A DNA stretch of 64,000 bases from assembly GCA_947448695.1 (NCBI GenBank), contig CANFOL010000004.1, forward strand, positions 97,526 to 161,525. The letters are read 5' to 3'. The notes under the pieces are model-generated. The model searched no databases. It was not told where the DNA came from and worked only from the letters and a program-made list of their open reading frames with translations. Shown here in pieces: positions 52,657-61,496 of the stretch (positions are counted from its first letter, which is position 1; each line of letters opens with the position of its first letter). This DNA comes from Burkholderiaceae bacterium (lineage in GTDB: Bacteria; Pseudomonadota; Gammaproteobacteria; Burkholderiales; Burkholderiaceae). Both the position numbers and the translations under genes were made by a program.

Positions 52657-54894
52657 ATGGATCTGTCTAATACCACGCAAGATATTAATATACAAAAAAT
52701 GTATGCTGGAATACATCTATTAGAAATCAATGAGATTGATCAGTCCTACCAATGCTTTCTAGAGTTGCTCCAAAATGGATATGAGTCTCCAGTTATTTAT
52801 TATTACCTCTCGAAGATTGAGGCTCAACGTAATCATTTTGAAGACTCATTAGGGTTCATTAACAAAGCTATCGAAATCAATAGTTCAACCCCCGAGTTTT
52901 ACCTGGCAAAATCGATTATTAATATGAATATGGGGAGCCTGAATGAATCCCTGCATAACGCTAAATTAGCGCTCAGTTTCAATCCAGAATATACCGATGC
53001 TCAAACGCAAATCAACACACTCAATAATTTATTAAATCCGGCAGCTGGCATACTTCAAGAAATCAACTCTCTGAATAGCATAGCACTCAATCTTCAAGGA
53101 CAAAATAAACATGCTGATGCAGAAAATTTATTTTCCAAAGTTTTAGAACTTGATCCGGAGAATTTTATTGCGCTTTACTCTCTGGGAATGTCACATATTC
53201 ACCAAAATGACCCCATCGGCGCCATTCAATTTTTTGAAACACTGCAAGCAAAATTCCCGAATCATGAACTCGTTTTATTTGCCTTAGGCACTTGTTATAA
53301 GAACATCGGACAATATAAAAAAGCTATCGAATACTACGATTTGAATATTATTAATAATCCCTCATATTCTAATTCGTATCATAATAAAGCCGCTATTCAG
53401 CAACAACTTAATCAGCATAAAGATGCTCTTTTAACCCTGGTTCAAGCCACTACAGCAGTTCCAGATGATTATCAATCATTGGAAGGTCAGGGAATTTTAT
53501 TGTCGCAATATAAAGAGTATGCAAAGGCCGCTGAGGTCTTTAAAAATCTTTATGATCGGAACCCCTCCTACCCATACATTCAAGGAAATTTGTTAAACGC
53601 CAGATTACATAACTGTGATTGGAGCGATTTTGAGGACTTAACAAACGAGATCAATCAGGGTATTCATGACGGATTACCAGTGACCAATCCATTAACACTA
53701 ATGACTTTTTGTACAAGTGCTGATACCGCTCTCGCATGCGCGAGAAATTTTGGACTTCATAAATACCCCCCCTCATCCGTAACTTTATACAACGGCGAAA
53801 AATACACTCACCTAAAGAAGAAAATTGCATTTATTTCTGGCGATTTTAGAGAGCACCCAGTAGGTTATTTAATTATTGGCGTGATGGAATCTTTTGATAA
53901 AGATCTCTATGAAATTACAGGAATTTTTACTGGAACGCCGGATAAAAGTCCAGTTTGGCAACGTTTTTGTTGTGCCTTTGATAACTTCTTAAACTGTGCC
54001 ACAAAGACAGATCTGGAAATTGCCCAGATGGTCCGCTCCCTTGAGATTGATTATTTAATTGATTTGTCCGGCTATACCGCAGATACTAGATTAAATGTAC
54101 TAAGTTTTAGACCAGCCCCAGTGCAAATGACGTATTTGGGCTTCCCAGGGACTTTAGGCCTTCCTTATGTCGACTATATTATTGGGGATCGCTTTACCAT
54201 CCCAGATCATCTTTTCAAATCGTACTCTGAGAAACCTCTTCAATTAAATTTTAATTATCTTCCTCGGGATACCTCAGTTATTCCTTCAGATCAAGTTTAT
54301 ACAAGAAATGATTTTGGTCTACCCGCCGAGGGTGTTGTATTTTGTTGCTTCAATCACCTTTATAAAATCACACCGTCCGTATTCAAACTATGGATGAGAC
54401 TCCTTCTTGAAGTGGAGGGAAGTGTTCTTTGGCTAATGCAACAAAGTAACCCTGAGTCAAAAGAAAACTTAATTAAATCTGCGATTGAATTAGGAATTGA
54501 TCCTTTAAGAATTATTTTTGCAACGCGGCTTCCCGATATTAGAGATCATTTGAACCGGTTTAGATTAGCGGACATCTTTTTAGATACATTCCCTTACAAT
54601 GGTCACACTACTTGTTCTGATGCATTATTTTCTGGGTTACCCGTCGTAACTCTATATGGTGATACTTTTGCTTCTCGTGTATGCTTCAGTCTACTCAATG
54701 ACTTGGGACTTGAAATACTAGCTGCAAATAAGGAAGATGAATATTTTTCTAAGGCAAAATTTCTTGCCACTAACCCAAATGAGTTAGAGAATGTAAGAAA
54801 CTATTTAAAAGAAAAAATTGTAACCAACAATTGGCCAGTTGGTTCACAGAAATTCTCTTTGGAGATTAGTAAAGTTATTTTATCCACCAAATAA
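52657..54894 (+). CDS. TPR-containing GT41-family (SPINDLY/O-GlcNAc transferase-type) glycosyltransferase
   Basis: 745 aa. Residues about 10-290 are tetratricopeptide repeats (for example NFIALYSLGMSHIHQNDPIG and SYSNSYHNKAAIQQQLNQHK). The GT41 catalytic region (about 375-740) has KKIAFISGDFREHPVGYLI, IDYLIDLSGYTADTR, RPAPVQMTYLGFPGTLGLPY and DIFLDTFPYNGHTTCSDALF. The family transfers sugars to Ser/Thr (or Asn) of proteins; the TPR part selects the substrate. Likely substrates are flagellin or the Ser/Thr-rich repeat protein encoded at the right edge, which is inference. It is cytoplasmic. Confidence 0.92.
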   Translation: MDLSNTTQDINIQKMYAGIHLLEINEIDQSYQCFLELLQNGYESPVIYYYLSKIEAQRNHFEDSLGFINKAIEINSSTPEFYLAKSIINMNMGSLNESLHNAKLALSFNPEYTDAQTQINTLNNLLNPAAGILQEINSLNSIALNLQGQNKHADAENLFSKVLELDPENFIALYSLGMSHIHQNDPIGAIQFFETLQAKFPNHELVLFALGTCYKNIGQYKKAIEYYDLNIINNPSYSNSYHNKAAIQQQLNQHKDALLTLVQATTAVPDDYQSLEGQGILLSQYKEYAKAAEVFKNLYDRNPSYPYIQGNLLNARLHNCDWSDFEDLTNEINQGIHDGLPVTNPLTLMTFCTSADTALACARNFGLHKYPPSSVTLYNGEKYTHLKKKIAFISGDFREHPVGYLIIGVMESFDKDLYEITGIFTGTPDKSPVWQRFCCAFDNFLNCATKTDLEIAQMVRSLEIDYLIDLSGYTADTRLNVLSFRPAPVQMTYLGFPGTLGLPYVDYIIGDRFTIPDHLFKSYSEKPLQLNFNYLPRDTSVIPSDQVYTRNDFGLPAEGVVFCCFNHLYKITPSVFKLWMRLLLEVEGSVLWLMQQSNPESKENLIKSAIELGIDPLRIIFATRLPDIRDHLNRFRLADIFLDTFPYNGHTTCSDALFSGLPVVTLYGDTFASRVCFSLLNDLGLEILAANKEDEYFSKAKFLATNPNELENVRNYLKEKIVTNNWPVGSQKFSLEISKVILSTK

Positions 54895-55067
54895 ATTAAG
54901 TTTTATGTCGATAAAGACTTCATTTTAAATTTAATCTATTTGAGATCAATTAATAAAATTTTATAATTCAAAATCTATCATAATTATTTACTTTATAGTC
55001 TCTTAACCAATTTTGTTTAACTAATGATTGATTTACTATTACTCACGGAGATTATATGAAAAAATAC

Positions 55068-55103
55068 CCTTCATTTATAAAAGGCAAGTTTTATAAATGA
55101 AGG
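55068..55103. repeat. Perfect 15-bp inverted repeat (hairpin)
   Basis: CCTTCATTTATAAAA and its exact reverse complement are separated by six bases (GGCAAG). As RNA this would be a long but AU-rich stem. It sits exactly where the epimerase remnant begins. Confidence 0.85.
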
Positions 55104-55315
55104 CCGTAATTTTAATTTCTATAAAAGAACTAGCAGTTACTCTAGCAAAGCTTTCGCCAAATTGCCAAATTAATGTGGCTTTTGAACTATCAAATATAAA
55201 TACTGAATATCTTCAAAGCCCGATTTTAAGATCAAGTCCTAATATAAATAAAGCAATAGAATTAGGTTGGAATCCAACCATCGGTGTTGAGCATGAATTC
55301 CATCTTACTATCTGA
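55097..55315 (+). pseudogene. C-terminal fragment of an NAD-dependent epimerase/dehydratase
   Basis: 72 codons reading ISIKELAVTLAKLSPNCQIN and then SPNINKAIELGWNPTIGVEH. This is the end of short-chain-dehydrogenase-type sugar epimerases (substrate-side helix, then SP-x-I-x-KA-x-x-LGW-x-P-x-x-x-x-E). The Rossmann domain with GxxGxxG is absent, so it is a deletion remnant. It once belonged to the sugar-biosynthesis part of the glycosylation region. Confidence 0.7.
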
Positions 55316-55462
55316 TCTTTTATCAACTTTAAGTATTCTTAAAATATTAAATTAAACCAACTCAATAGGATAAAGACTTAGTTTGAGAGGTATAGAATTG
55401 ATTTAACTGATAAGATATTGTTAAATACAAATTAAATTTTACTCTCAAGGAGTGCTTTAGGA

Positions 55463-56986
55463 ATGATTCAGCCGACATTATCGATTTGTATTCCAACCAG
55501 GAATAGAGGGGAATTGCTTAGAGAAAATCTGGCAACAATAATTGATCAAGAAGTATTTTTGAACACATCGGAAATTGAAATAATTATCTCAGATAATTCT
55601 TCAACTGATGAGACTCAAGAAATTGCTCTAGCTTTTACGAAGGCCCATCCAGATAAAATTGTATATTTTAGAAATGAAGTGAATTTCGAAGATAAAAATG
55701 TTGAAATAGTTTTAAGCAGGGCAAATGGAAAATTTTTGAAGCTTCAGAATGATAATTTTACATTTAATCCAGGTGGACTACAATTTCTTGTTGAAGCTAT
55801 TAAAGTTGCTGAACTTGAGAATAAAAACTTATTTTTCATAAATAGTTCTATAAATGATCAAAATGAAATTGTAGACTGTGAGAATTTAGACTCATTCATT
55901 AAACTTGTCAATTTTAATTCTACATGGATTGGCGGTTTTGGAATATGGAAAAGTACCTTTGATCAAATGCAAAACTTTTCTAGAGCAGTACATACTAAAT
56001 TACCTCAAACAGATGCCTTATTCCGTCTGTTTACAAACGGAATATGTATGCGAATCATTTGTGCCCCTTTACAAAAGCAGATTAAAGAGGTTCGTAAAGG
56101 TGGTTATAGCTTGAGTAAAATTTTTGGGGAAAGTTATTTTAGTCTTTTAAAGCCTTATCTAGAAAAAGGGCTAATTACCTCTGAAACTTATCTCAATGAG
56201 AAGAAAAATATTTTCTTGAATCATATATTGCCATATTATTTCTCAGAGAATAATGATTTTAATAAGTTCTCACTTCTAGATGGTTTATTTGAAATTGAAT
56301 CAGAGGATTATTTTTATCCGGCAATAGAAGCACATTTCCTTAATTATATTAAAGTAGTTAATTTGGAAAATACTAATCCAGATATTTATTCACTATGGAG
56401 GTTTTTAAACCCTCATAATAATACTTTTTTAAACTCAAATAATTATAAAAAAATACATGTTGGAAGAAAAACATATGGCCCAATTAATGCAAGATCTTGG
56501 GGAAATAGTGATGAATTTCTAAAGATAGGTTCGTTTGTTTCAATTGCCGAAAATGTTGAATTTTTACTTGGGGGAGAACATCCTTATTCAGGATTGTCCA
56601 CATATCCGTTTAAAGTAATGTATTTTGGCTTTAATCAAGAAGCTATATCAAAAGGGCCAATAATAGTATCTGATGACGTTTGGATAGGTAATGGCGCAAC
56701 AATCTTGTCAGGAGTATTTATTGGTCAAGGTGCTGTGATAGGCGCAAAGTCAGTTGTAACTAAAGATGTGGAGCCTTATTCAATATGCGCCGGTAATCCA
56801 GCAAAGCACATTAAGTATAGATTTAGCAAAGAGATCATAGAAATACTATCAAAAATAGACTATGCAAAAATTACAGATGCTTTAATCATTTCATTAGAAA
56901 AGTACTTATATGAACCCTTGACTATTCAAAGTGCAGAGGAGCTTTTAAAAATCGTTAATTCAGATGGCTTTGTTGATCAAAATTAA
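55463..56986 (+). CDS. Fusion of GT2 glycosyltransferase and Vat/CatB-type hexapeptide acetyltransferase
   Basis: 507 aa. Residues about 1-230 are a GT-A family 2 glycosyltransferase (TLSICIPTRNRGELLRENLA, IISDNSSTDETQ); the metal-binding DxD position reads LQNDNF. Residues about 320-480 are a left-handed beta-helix acetyltransferase with GEHPYSGLSTYPF, DDVWIGNGATILSGVFIGQG and SICAGNPAKHIKYRFS. The fusion suggests transfer of a sugar and its O- or N-acetylation in one polypeptide, in surface-glycan or protein glycosylation. AAGGAG lies ten bases before the ATG. Low GC suggests horizontal origin. Confidence 0.88.
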   Translation: MIQPTLSICIPTRNRGELLRENLATIIDQEVFLNTSEIEIIISDNSSTDETQEIALAFTKAHPDKIVYFRNEVNFEDKNVEIVLSRANGKFLKLQNDNFTFNPGGLQFLVEAIKVAELENKNLFFINSSINDQNEIVDCENLDSFIKLVNFNSTWIGGFGIWKSTFDQMQNFSRAVHTKLPQTDALFRLFTNGICMRIICAPLQKQIKEVRKGGYSLSKIFGESYFSLLKPYLEKGLITSETYLNEKKNIFLNHILPYYFSENNDFNKFSLLDGLFEIESEDYFYPAIEAHFLNYIKVVNLENTNPDIYSLWRFLNPHNNTFLNSNNYKKIHVGRKTYGPINARSWGNSDEFLKIGSFVSIAENVEFLLGGEHPYSGLSTYPFKVMYFGFNQEAISKGPIIVSDDVWIGNGATILSGVFIGQGAVIGAKSVVTKDVEPYSICAGNPAKHIKYRFSKEIIEILSKIDYAKITDALIISLEKYLYEPLTIQSAEELLKIVNSDGFVDQN

Positions 56987-57465
56987 GTTACTTAGTTAGA
57001 GATGACCCCCTCCCAAAAAGTACTATGTTTCAAAACTATAGTAATGTTGCTTTTTACTCCCCTAATTATGGAGAAAATGCGATGAAAAAATCCCTTTTAC
57101 TGAAGAACAAGTTATTTATGACTTACGCCAAGCTGAAGGGGGTACTACACTGGGACTCTTGGGAAGATGATATTAGATTTAAAAATTTCGATCAATAACC
57201 GCATAACAACAATATTCCAAAGCGAATCCCCTCGCACGACTTTGGTATGGTTGGGTTTGTTAAGTCACTTGTAGATTTTACTCACGAAGAGGCAATAAAA
57301 AATAACCAGCAAGATATGTCACATCTTAGTTCTAGAGTGCAAGTTTTAGAATTCGGAGAAGGCGTCTGTATGTTGTTAAAAGCGTAATATTAAACTAATC
57401 ATCCAATAATAACATAAAAGAAACATTTCTCTACAAATTCAGTCTCTAATCTCTAATTTAGAACA
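56987..57465. other. 479-base intergenic stretch with an IS remnant
   Basis: It holds the IS3-type orfA remnant (57082-57170) and a 46-codon open frame at 57247-57387 (MVGFVKSLVDFTHEEAIKNN and following). That frame has no recognisable relatives and no clear ribosome-binding site. Both suggest insertion and decay between the two oppositely oriented glycosyltransferase genes. Confidence 0.5.
57082..57170 (+). pseudogene. Frameshifted remnant of an IS3-family orfA transposase
   Basis: After ATGAAAAAATCCC the frame shifts. In the shifted frame the sequence reads PFTEEQVIYDLRQAEGGTTL, the conserved N-terminus of IS3-family OrfA (x-R-F-T-E-E-Q-I-x-x-x-LRQAE-G). One missing base after the run of C explains the shift. 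The rest of orfA, orfB and the terminal repeats are not found. Confidence 0.65.
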
Positions 57466-58302
57466 TTATTCTATCGCTTTTAAAAAACGCTGCCCCCAAG
57501 CATACTCCGATTTATCATCTAAGTTGCTTTCAATCATTTTTGTAACTTTTGGATAACTTCCTATCGAACTTTTTGATTCACGTAATAATTGTGTCATACC
57601 CCTAGCTTTACATTGCTCTAAATATATAGTCAAAATCCTAAAGTTAGTCATTCTTTCAATAATATCTTTGACAACCGAGATAAGACCTTCCTCATTAAAA
57701 AAAATTGGGAAATTCCATGTGGAGTGAAAACCAAATAATTTTTCAAAATCCACGTTAAGACCGCCATCCTGAAAGGAAAATTGACTTGCCACATTTAATG
57801 GTGCAAATTTAATACCCTTTCTCTCAAGGACCTCTCTATATTCCATACAAATAAAAACATCCTCCGGAACTGGAGAACTTTTGTAATTCTCAGAGCTTCT
57901 AATTTCATGAAGCGCCTCCATAAGCTTTAAAGATCGATAGCTAAAACCGCCGTTACCCACTTCAAATGTATTATTACGATAAATAAAAGGGGCTCCAATA
58001 TAATCAAACTCTAGAAACTTATTATCCCAATTATTTGGTTGCAATACAAATCCATCCCACTGAATTACTAAGATATCTTCTTGAACATATTCCAACAAGC
58101 CTCCCAATACCCATTCTTCATAGTCTTTGATTGATCTAATTTTTGGGATTTGAATGAACTCAGCACCACTATAAAACGGGACATCACTGAAGGTGTAGAC
58201 CTTATTAATCTGATTACATTGTAAAGTTTTCTCGATAGCTAATTGAGGCATTTTTTTATTATCGTATGTATCAATAATCACTGCTGAAATTTTTTTTGCC
58301 AT
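57466..58302 (-). CDS. DUF5672 family protein (putative glycosyltransferase)
   Basis: 278 aa. The segments VYTFSDVPFYSGAEFIQIPK, ILVIQWDGFVLQPNNWDNKF then DYIGAPFIY, VGNGGFSYRS and PEDVFICMEYRE are the DUF5672 signature, a GT-A-like fold found in glycan gene clusters. QWDGF may supply the metal-binding acid. It has no signal peptide. It is on the strand opposite the GT2-acetyltransferase gene and is probably co-transcribed with the next two glycosyltransferase genes. Confidence 0.88.
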   Translation of the reverse strand: MAKKISAVIIDTYDNKKMPQLAIEKTLQCNQINKVYTFSDVPFYSGAEFIQIPKIRSIKDYEEWVLGGLLEYVQEDILVIQWDGFVLQPNNWDNKFLEFDYIGAPFIYRNNTFEVGNGGFSYRSLKLMEALHEIRSSENYKSSPVPEDVFICMEYREVLERKGIKFAPLNVASQFSFQDGGLNVDFEKLFGFHSTWNFPIFFNEEGLISVVKDIIERMTNFRILTIYLEQCKARGMTQLLRESKSSIGSYPKVTKMIESNLDDKSEYAWGQRFLKAIE

Positions 58303-58387
58303 CTTAAACCTTCTGAGGGATATAAATACAATTTATATACAAAGCCATTTAAATCATTTACCACCTAGTTAATAGAAAAGTTCACTT

Positions 58388-59254
58388 TTAGAAGGGTAAA
58401 CTTCTATAGAATGATGGATTGGTATGGACTCTGTCGTTTACACCATTTATTAAGCTTGGAAATATAACTAATTTTTTTCCAGCCATCCTTAAACCCTCGT
58501 GAAAATGAACGTGCTCGCAAATTTGAGTTTTACAAAAATTGATCTGCGGGTGTGTATCTAATATCTTAATCTTAGAGCCTAGGTAAGGATTCGGATTAGT
58601 TAAAACACACTTCATTTTATATAAACCTAATCCGCCAAAAGCTGATTCAACCTCAATTAATTCTGAGTTGATGTCAATCACCAGAATTTTTTTTGCAAAT
58701 GTATTATCGAACGCTTCTTGGTCAGAGCAATGATGCAATCTCACATATTCTGAGACCTCTTGCCAAACATCTTGAGGGCAAAGTTTAGGATGTCGAAACG
58801 CCCACATATCATAATATCTACCGATTTGATTAGGGAAAACTGCCGCCACATCTTCTTGATTTTGAAGTAAGTTAATGGCATCAGTCAATTTCTCCATCTC
58901 GATTTGGAAAGAACTTACATCATCCATATCTAATACAACTAATACATCAAAACTTCTGAAGTTTTCATCCGCCTTGATAACCTCTAAATACATATTTCTC
59001 AAGAACTCTAAGCGAATCGTTCTCATTTTTACTTGATTGAGCCCATCTAAAGAAATAAATTTAAAATTATTCTTACTAGAGCCCCATTGAGTAATAGCTT
59101 GTTTCGTGGAGTCCGATGAATCATTTTCAACGAAAATGAAAGCGGTTTCTGAGGCGAGGGTAGAAATATTCTCTATATTTTTGAAAACATCTGGAAGGTA
59201 TTGTGCACAGTTTTGTGCAAGTCCCGCAAAAATAATTTTTGGCTTTGTTAACAT
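58388..59254 (-). CDS. Glycosyltransferase, GT-A type (GT69-like)
   Basis: 288 aa from the ATG at 59254, which has AAAGG seven bases upstream; the TTG at 59275 is less likely. IIFAGLAQNCAQYLPDVFKN, FVENDSSDSTK and the DLDD-type DMDDV (in VLVVLDMDDVSSF) outline a GT-A fold with a metal-binding Asp motif. AFGGLGLYKM is seen in capsule mannosyltransferase-like proteins (GT69-like). The donor and acceptor cannot be read. It lies between the DUF5672 and GT4 genes on the same strand. Confidence 0.8.
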   Translation of the reverse strand: MLTKPKIIFAGLAQNCAQYLPDVFKNIENISTLASETAFIFVENDSSDSTKQAITQWGSSKNNFKFISLDGLNQVKMRTIRLEFLRNMYLEVIKADENFRSFDVLVVLDMDDVSSFQIEMEKLTDAINLLQNQEDVAAVFPNQIGRYYDMWAFRHPKLCPQDVWQEVSEYVRLHHCSDQEAFDNTFAKKILVIDINSELIEVESAFGGLGLYKMKCVLTNPNPYLGSKIKILDTHPQINFCKTQICEHVHFHEGLRMAGKKLVIFPSLINGVNDRVHTNPSFYRSLPF

Positions 59255-59403
59255 CAAACTACCTTTATTTACCAAGGTTAAGTGATTAAGCTATAGATTA
59301 ACTAGAATTAATTATATTCATTGTACAAGTATTTTGTTTTCAAGCTAACGTAATTTTTCAAACAACTCTCCAATCTTCATTTTGTATGCTATTTTAATGA
59401 AGC

Positions 59404-60546
59404 CTATAATTCTGTTTTCATCTCCCCTAGTAATTGATCAATTACCGCCGACCAGGTAAAACGTTCTTGAATGATCCGCAAAGACTGATAAAAATCGTAA
59501 GAGGTACTTTCACCTTCGATAAACATCGATATTTTTTCAATAAGGCTATGTATATTTGGTTCAATCCAGGTAAAGTCATTTTCATTAATTTGTTCCCCTT
59601 CGATTTGCCCTCCCATCGAGGCCTGGAAATACTCATCGGTAGCCCCTCCTTTCGTTACAAGAATGGGTGTGCCGCAGGCAGCTGCTTCTAGGGGTGTTAA
59701 ATTAAAGCCCTCTGCACGATAAGGCGAAACATAACAATCTACCGCCGCATAAAGATTGCTTAATTCATTCAATGATAGGTTCTTTGAAATAAAAATAATT
59801 TCACTTAAATACTGTTCATCAAAATACTCCTTAAAAGTAGAATGTCGGAGTGCCTCAATCGTACTTTGTGCATTGATGTTATATAAAAGGCTTAAATCTT
59901 TTAGTACCAAACGCAAATGAGAATATTTTTTTCTTAAAATCAGAAAGGCCAAGATTAATATATCAATACCTTTATTTCTAGTCATGGCCCCCATGGATAA
60001 TAAAACAAAATGCTCCTGTGTTAAGTTTAATGAGGCCCTAACTTCCTTTTGAAAAACCTTTTTTTCGGGAGTAAAAATCTTTGTGTTTACTCCGTGAGGC
60101 ACAACTTTAATCCGGCTTGGATCCACTCCGGCCTTTAAAAAACCAACTGAGGACCATTTAGAAGGGGTAATGATATTAATTGATAAATTTTTAATAAAGT
60201 CTAAATTACCGTCATAAAAAAAACCTGTATCAATATGTTGATACTCTGATGTACCAAAAACAAAAAGCTTTTTTGCATAGCTAGGATATGCTCTATATGG
60301 ATAACTAATCCTATACTCTACATCAAAGTGACTTCCTTCGGCGCTAGCTTGGGGTATTGATAGCAGGGTCTGATAATTTTCCACAGATAACCCGTGATCG
60401 TTCTTTTGTGTATTCCATCCATAATCATTTGGCAACTGATTATGGTAAAGCTCAATATTTTTTTGATGCATCTCAAGAAGTTGGTACTGATTCACTAACG
60501 CATAAGAATGATTAAAGCCCAACCACCCTTCAACCAAAAGTTTCAT
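59404..60546 (-). CDS. GT4-family glycosyltransferase
   Basis: 380 aa from the ATG at 60546 (an ATG three codons earlier is open). GT-B fold: the N-terminal domain starts MKLLVEGWLGFNHSYALVNQ. The C-terminal GT4 domain has VVPHGVNTKIFTPEK, LLSMGAMTRNKGIDILILAF and PYRAEGFNLTPLEAAACGTP, the conserved E-x7-E sugar-nucleotide site. It is first of the three-gene minus-strand glycosyltransferase group. Substrate unknown. Confidence 0.92.
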   Translation of the reverse strand: MKLLVEGWLGFNHSYALVNQYQLLEMHQKNIELYHNQLPNDYGWNTQKNDHGLSVENYQTLLSIPQASAEGSHFDVEYRISYPYRAYPSYAKKLFVFGTSEYQHIDTGFFYDGNLDFIKNLSINIITPSKWSSVGFLKAGVDPSRIKVVPHGVNTKIFTPEKKVFQKEVRASLNLTQEHFVLLSMGAMTRNKGIDILILAFLILRKKYSHLRLVLKDLSLLYNINAQSTIEALRHSTFKEYFDEQYLSEIIFISKNLSLNELSNLYAAVDCYVSPYRAEGFNLTPLEAAACGTPILVTKGGATDEYFQASMGGQIEGEQINENDFTWIEPNIHSLIEKISMFIEGESTSYDFYQSLRIIQERFTWSAVIDQLLGEMKTEL

Positions 60547-61496
60547 AGTTATCATCTTTCACTATTTAGACATCTTAAAGCAATAATAGAGCATCTTTAC
60601 TGATGGGGCTAATCCATCATTTGATAAACCAACAGACTTCAGGTTCTCTAATATTTTTACATTAAATGGTAGTCCCTTAACCACCAACTACACCCTATCC
60701 CAAATACTCTTTATTATGAATATACTTATTTACGGTTTGGATTTTAAATATAAGATAACTCGCTTATTTAAATCTTAAATCATTTATAGGATAAAACTTA
60801 TCGTACTTTAGGAGATTGTGAATTAACTATAGAAATAGCAAATAGACGCAATCTACACAAAACATAACACCATGAAAACATAAGTGTCATATAGCTATAT
60901 TACTTAGGTAAATCGGCAAATGAAACTTCTCAACTATCTCATCAATCAGATACCTAATGATTGATAGTAAATATCTTTTTTTATAAGAAATTTTCGGTAG
61001 AAAAAATACAGGGCAATTAACCAGAGTATAGAAATCGCAGGTGTAATCGTTCTTTGTTAATTAACTAGAACTCAAATAGGGATCTATTATTATTTATCCC
61101 TAAAGACCATCGTCAATTTTTATTAAATATTTAATGATTTTTAAGAAATAATCTTACCCATTAAGAAAAATTTTTCCAAAAATTTATCCTCAAACCTTCT
61201 TTTTATAAAGCTAAAGTACTTAACTCTTATACTATTTTTTTTAAATAATAGATTTTTTGATTGTGAAGTAACCAAGTAATAACTGGCTCAAATCACAAGC
61301 ATATAGCGCTTACCTATTTGCTGACTCAAAATATGGATGCAGTCTTTAAATAAAAAATCCACCTTCTAAATACAGTGTCTTAGAAGGTGGAGTATTAGAA
61401 GGGTTAAAAAAGTACCCCTCATCCATACACAATCTTTACAAACTAGATTCTAATATTAAAATCAATTATTTCTATAAATAAAGCGTCTATTTACTA
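60547..61496. other. 950-base AT-rich intergenic stretch
   Basis: Very AT-rich. I see no protein-coding frame of note and no RNA gene. The one clear element is the terminator at 61348-61391 that belongs to the repeat-protein gene to the right. The promoter of the glycosyltransferase group should lie near 60550-60700 but is not distinct. Confidence 0.6.
61348..61391 (-). terminator. Rho-independent terminator of the repeat-protein gene
   Basis: On the minus strand TCCACCTTCTAA pairs perfectly with TTAGAAGGTGGA (12-bp stem, 10-base loop), followed by a TTTTTTATTT run. It lies about 105 bases after the stop of the repeat protein. Confidence 0.88.

Larger units (their letters stand above)
54895..55462. 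other. 568-base intergenic stretch with gene remnants
   Basis: It contains a 15-bp perfect inverted repeat (55068-55103) and the tail of an epimerase gene (55097-55315). A 14-codon open frame starts at 55056 behind a CGGAG ribosome-binding site and ends within the hairpin. The likely history is an internal deletion that removed most of an epimerase gene. The rest is AT-rich, with no further feature seen. Confidence 0.55.

Noticed and set aside
57247..57387. 46-codon open frame as a real gene
   Set aside because: No clear ribosome-binding site, no recognisable family, and it lies in a decayed stretch next to an IS remnant.
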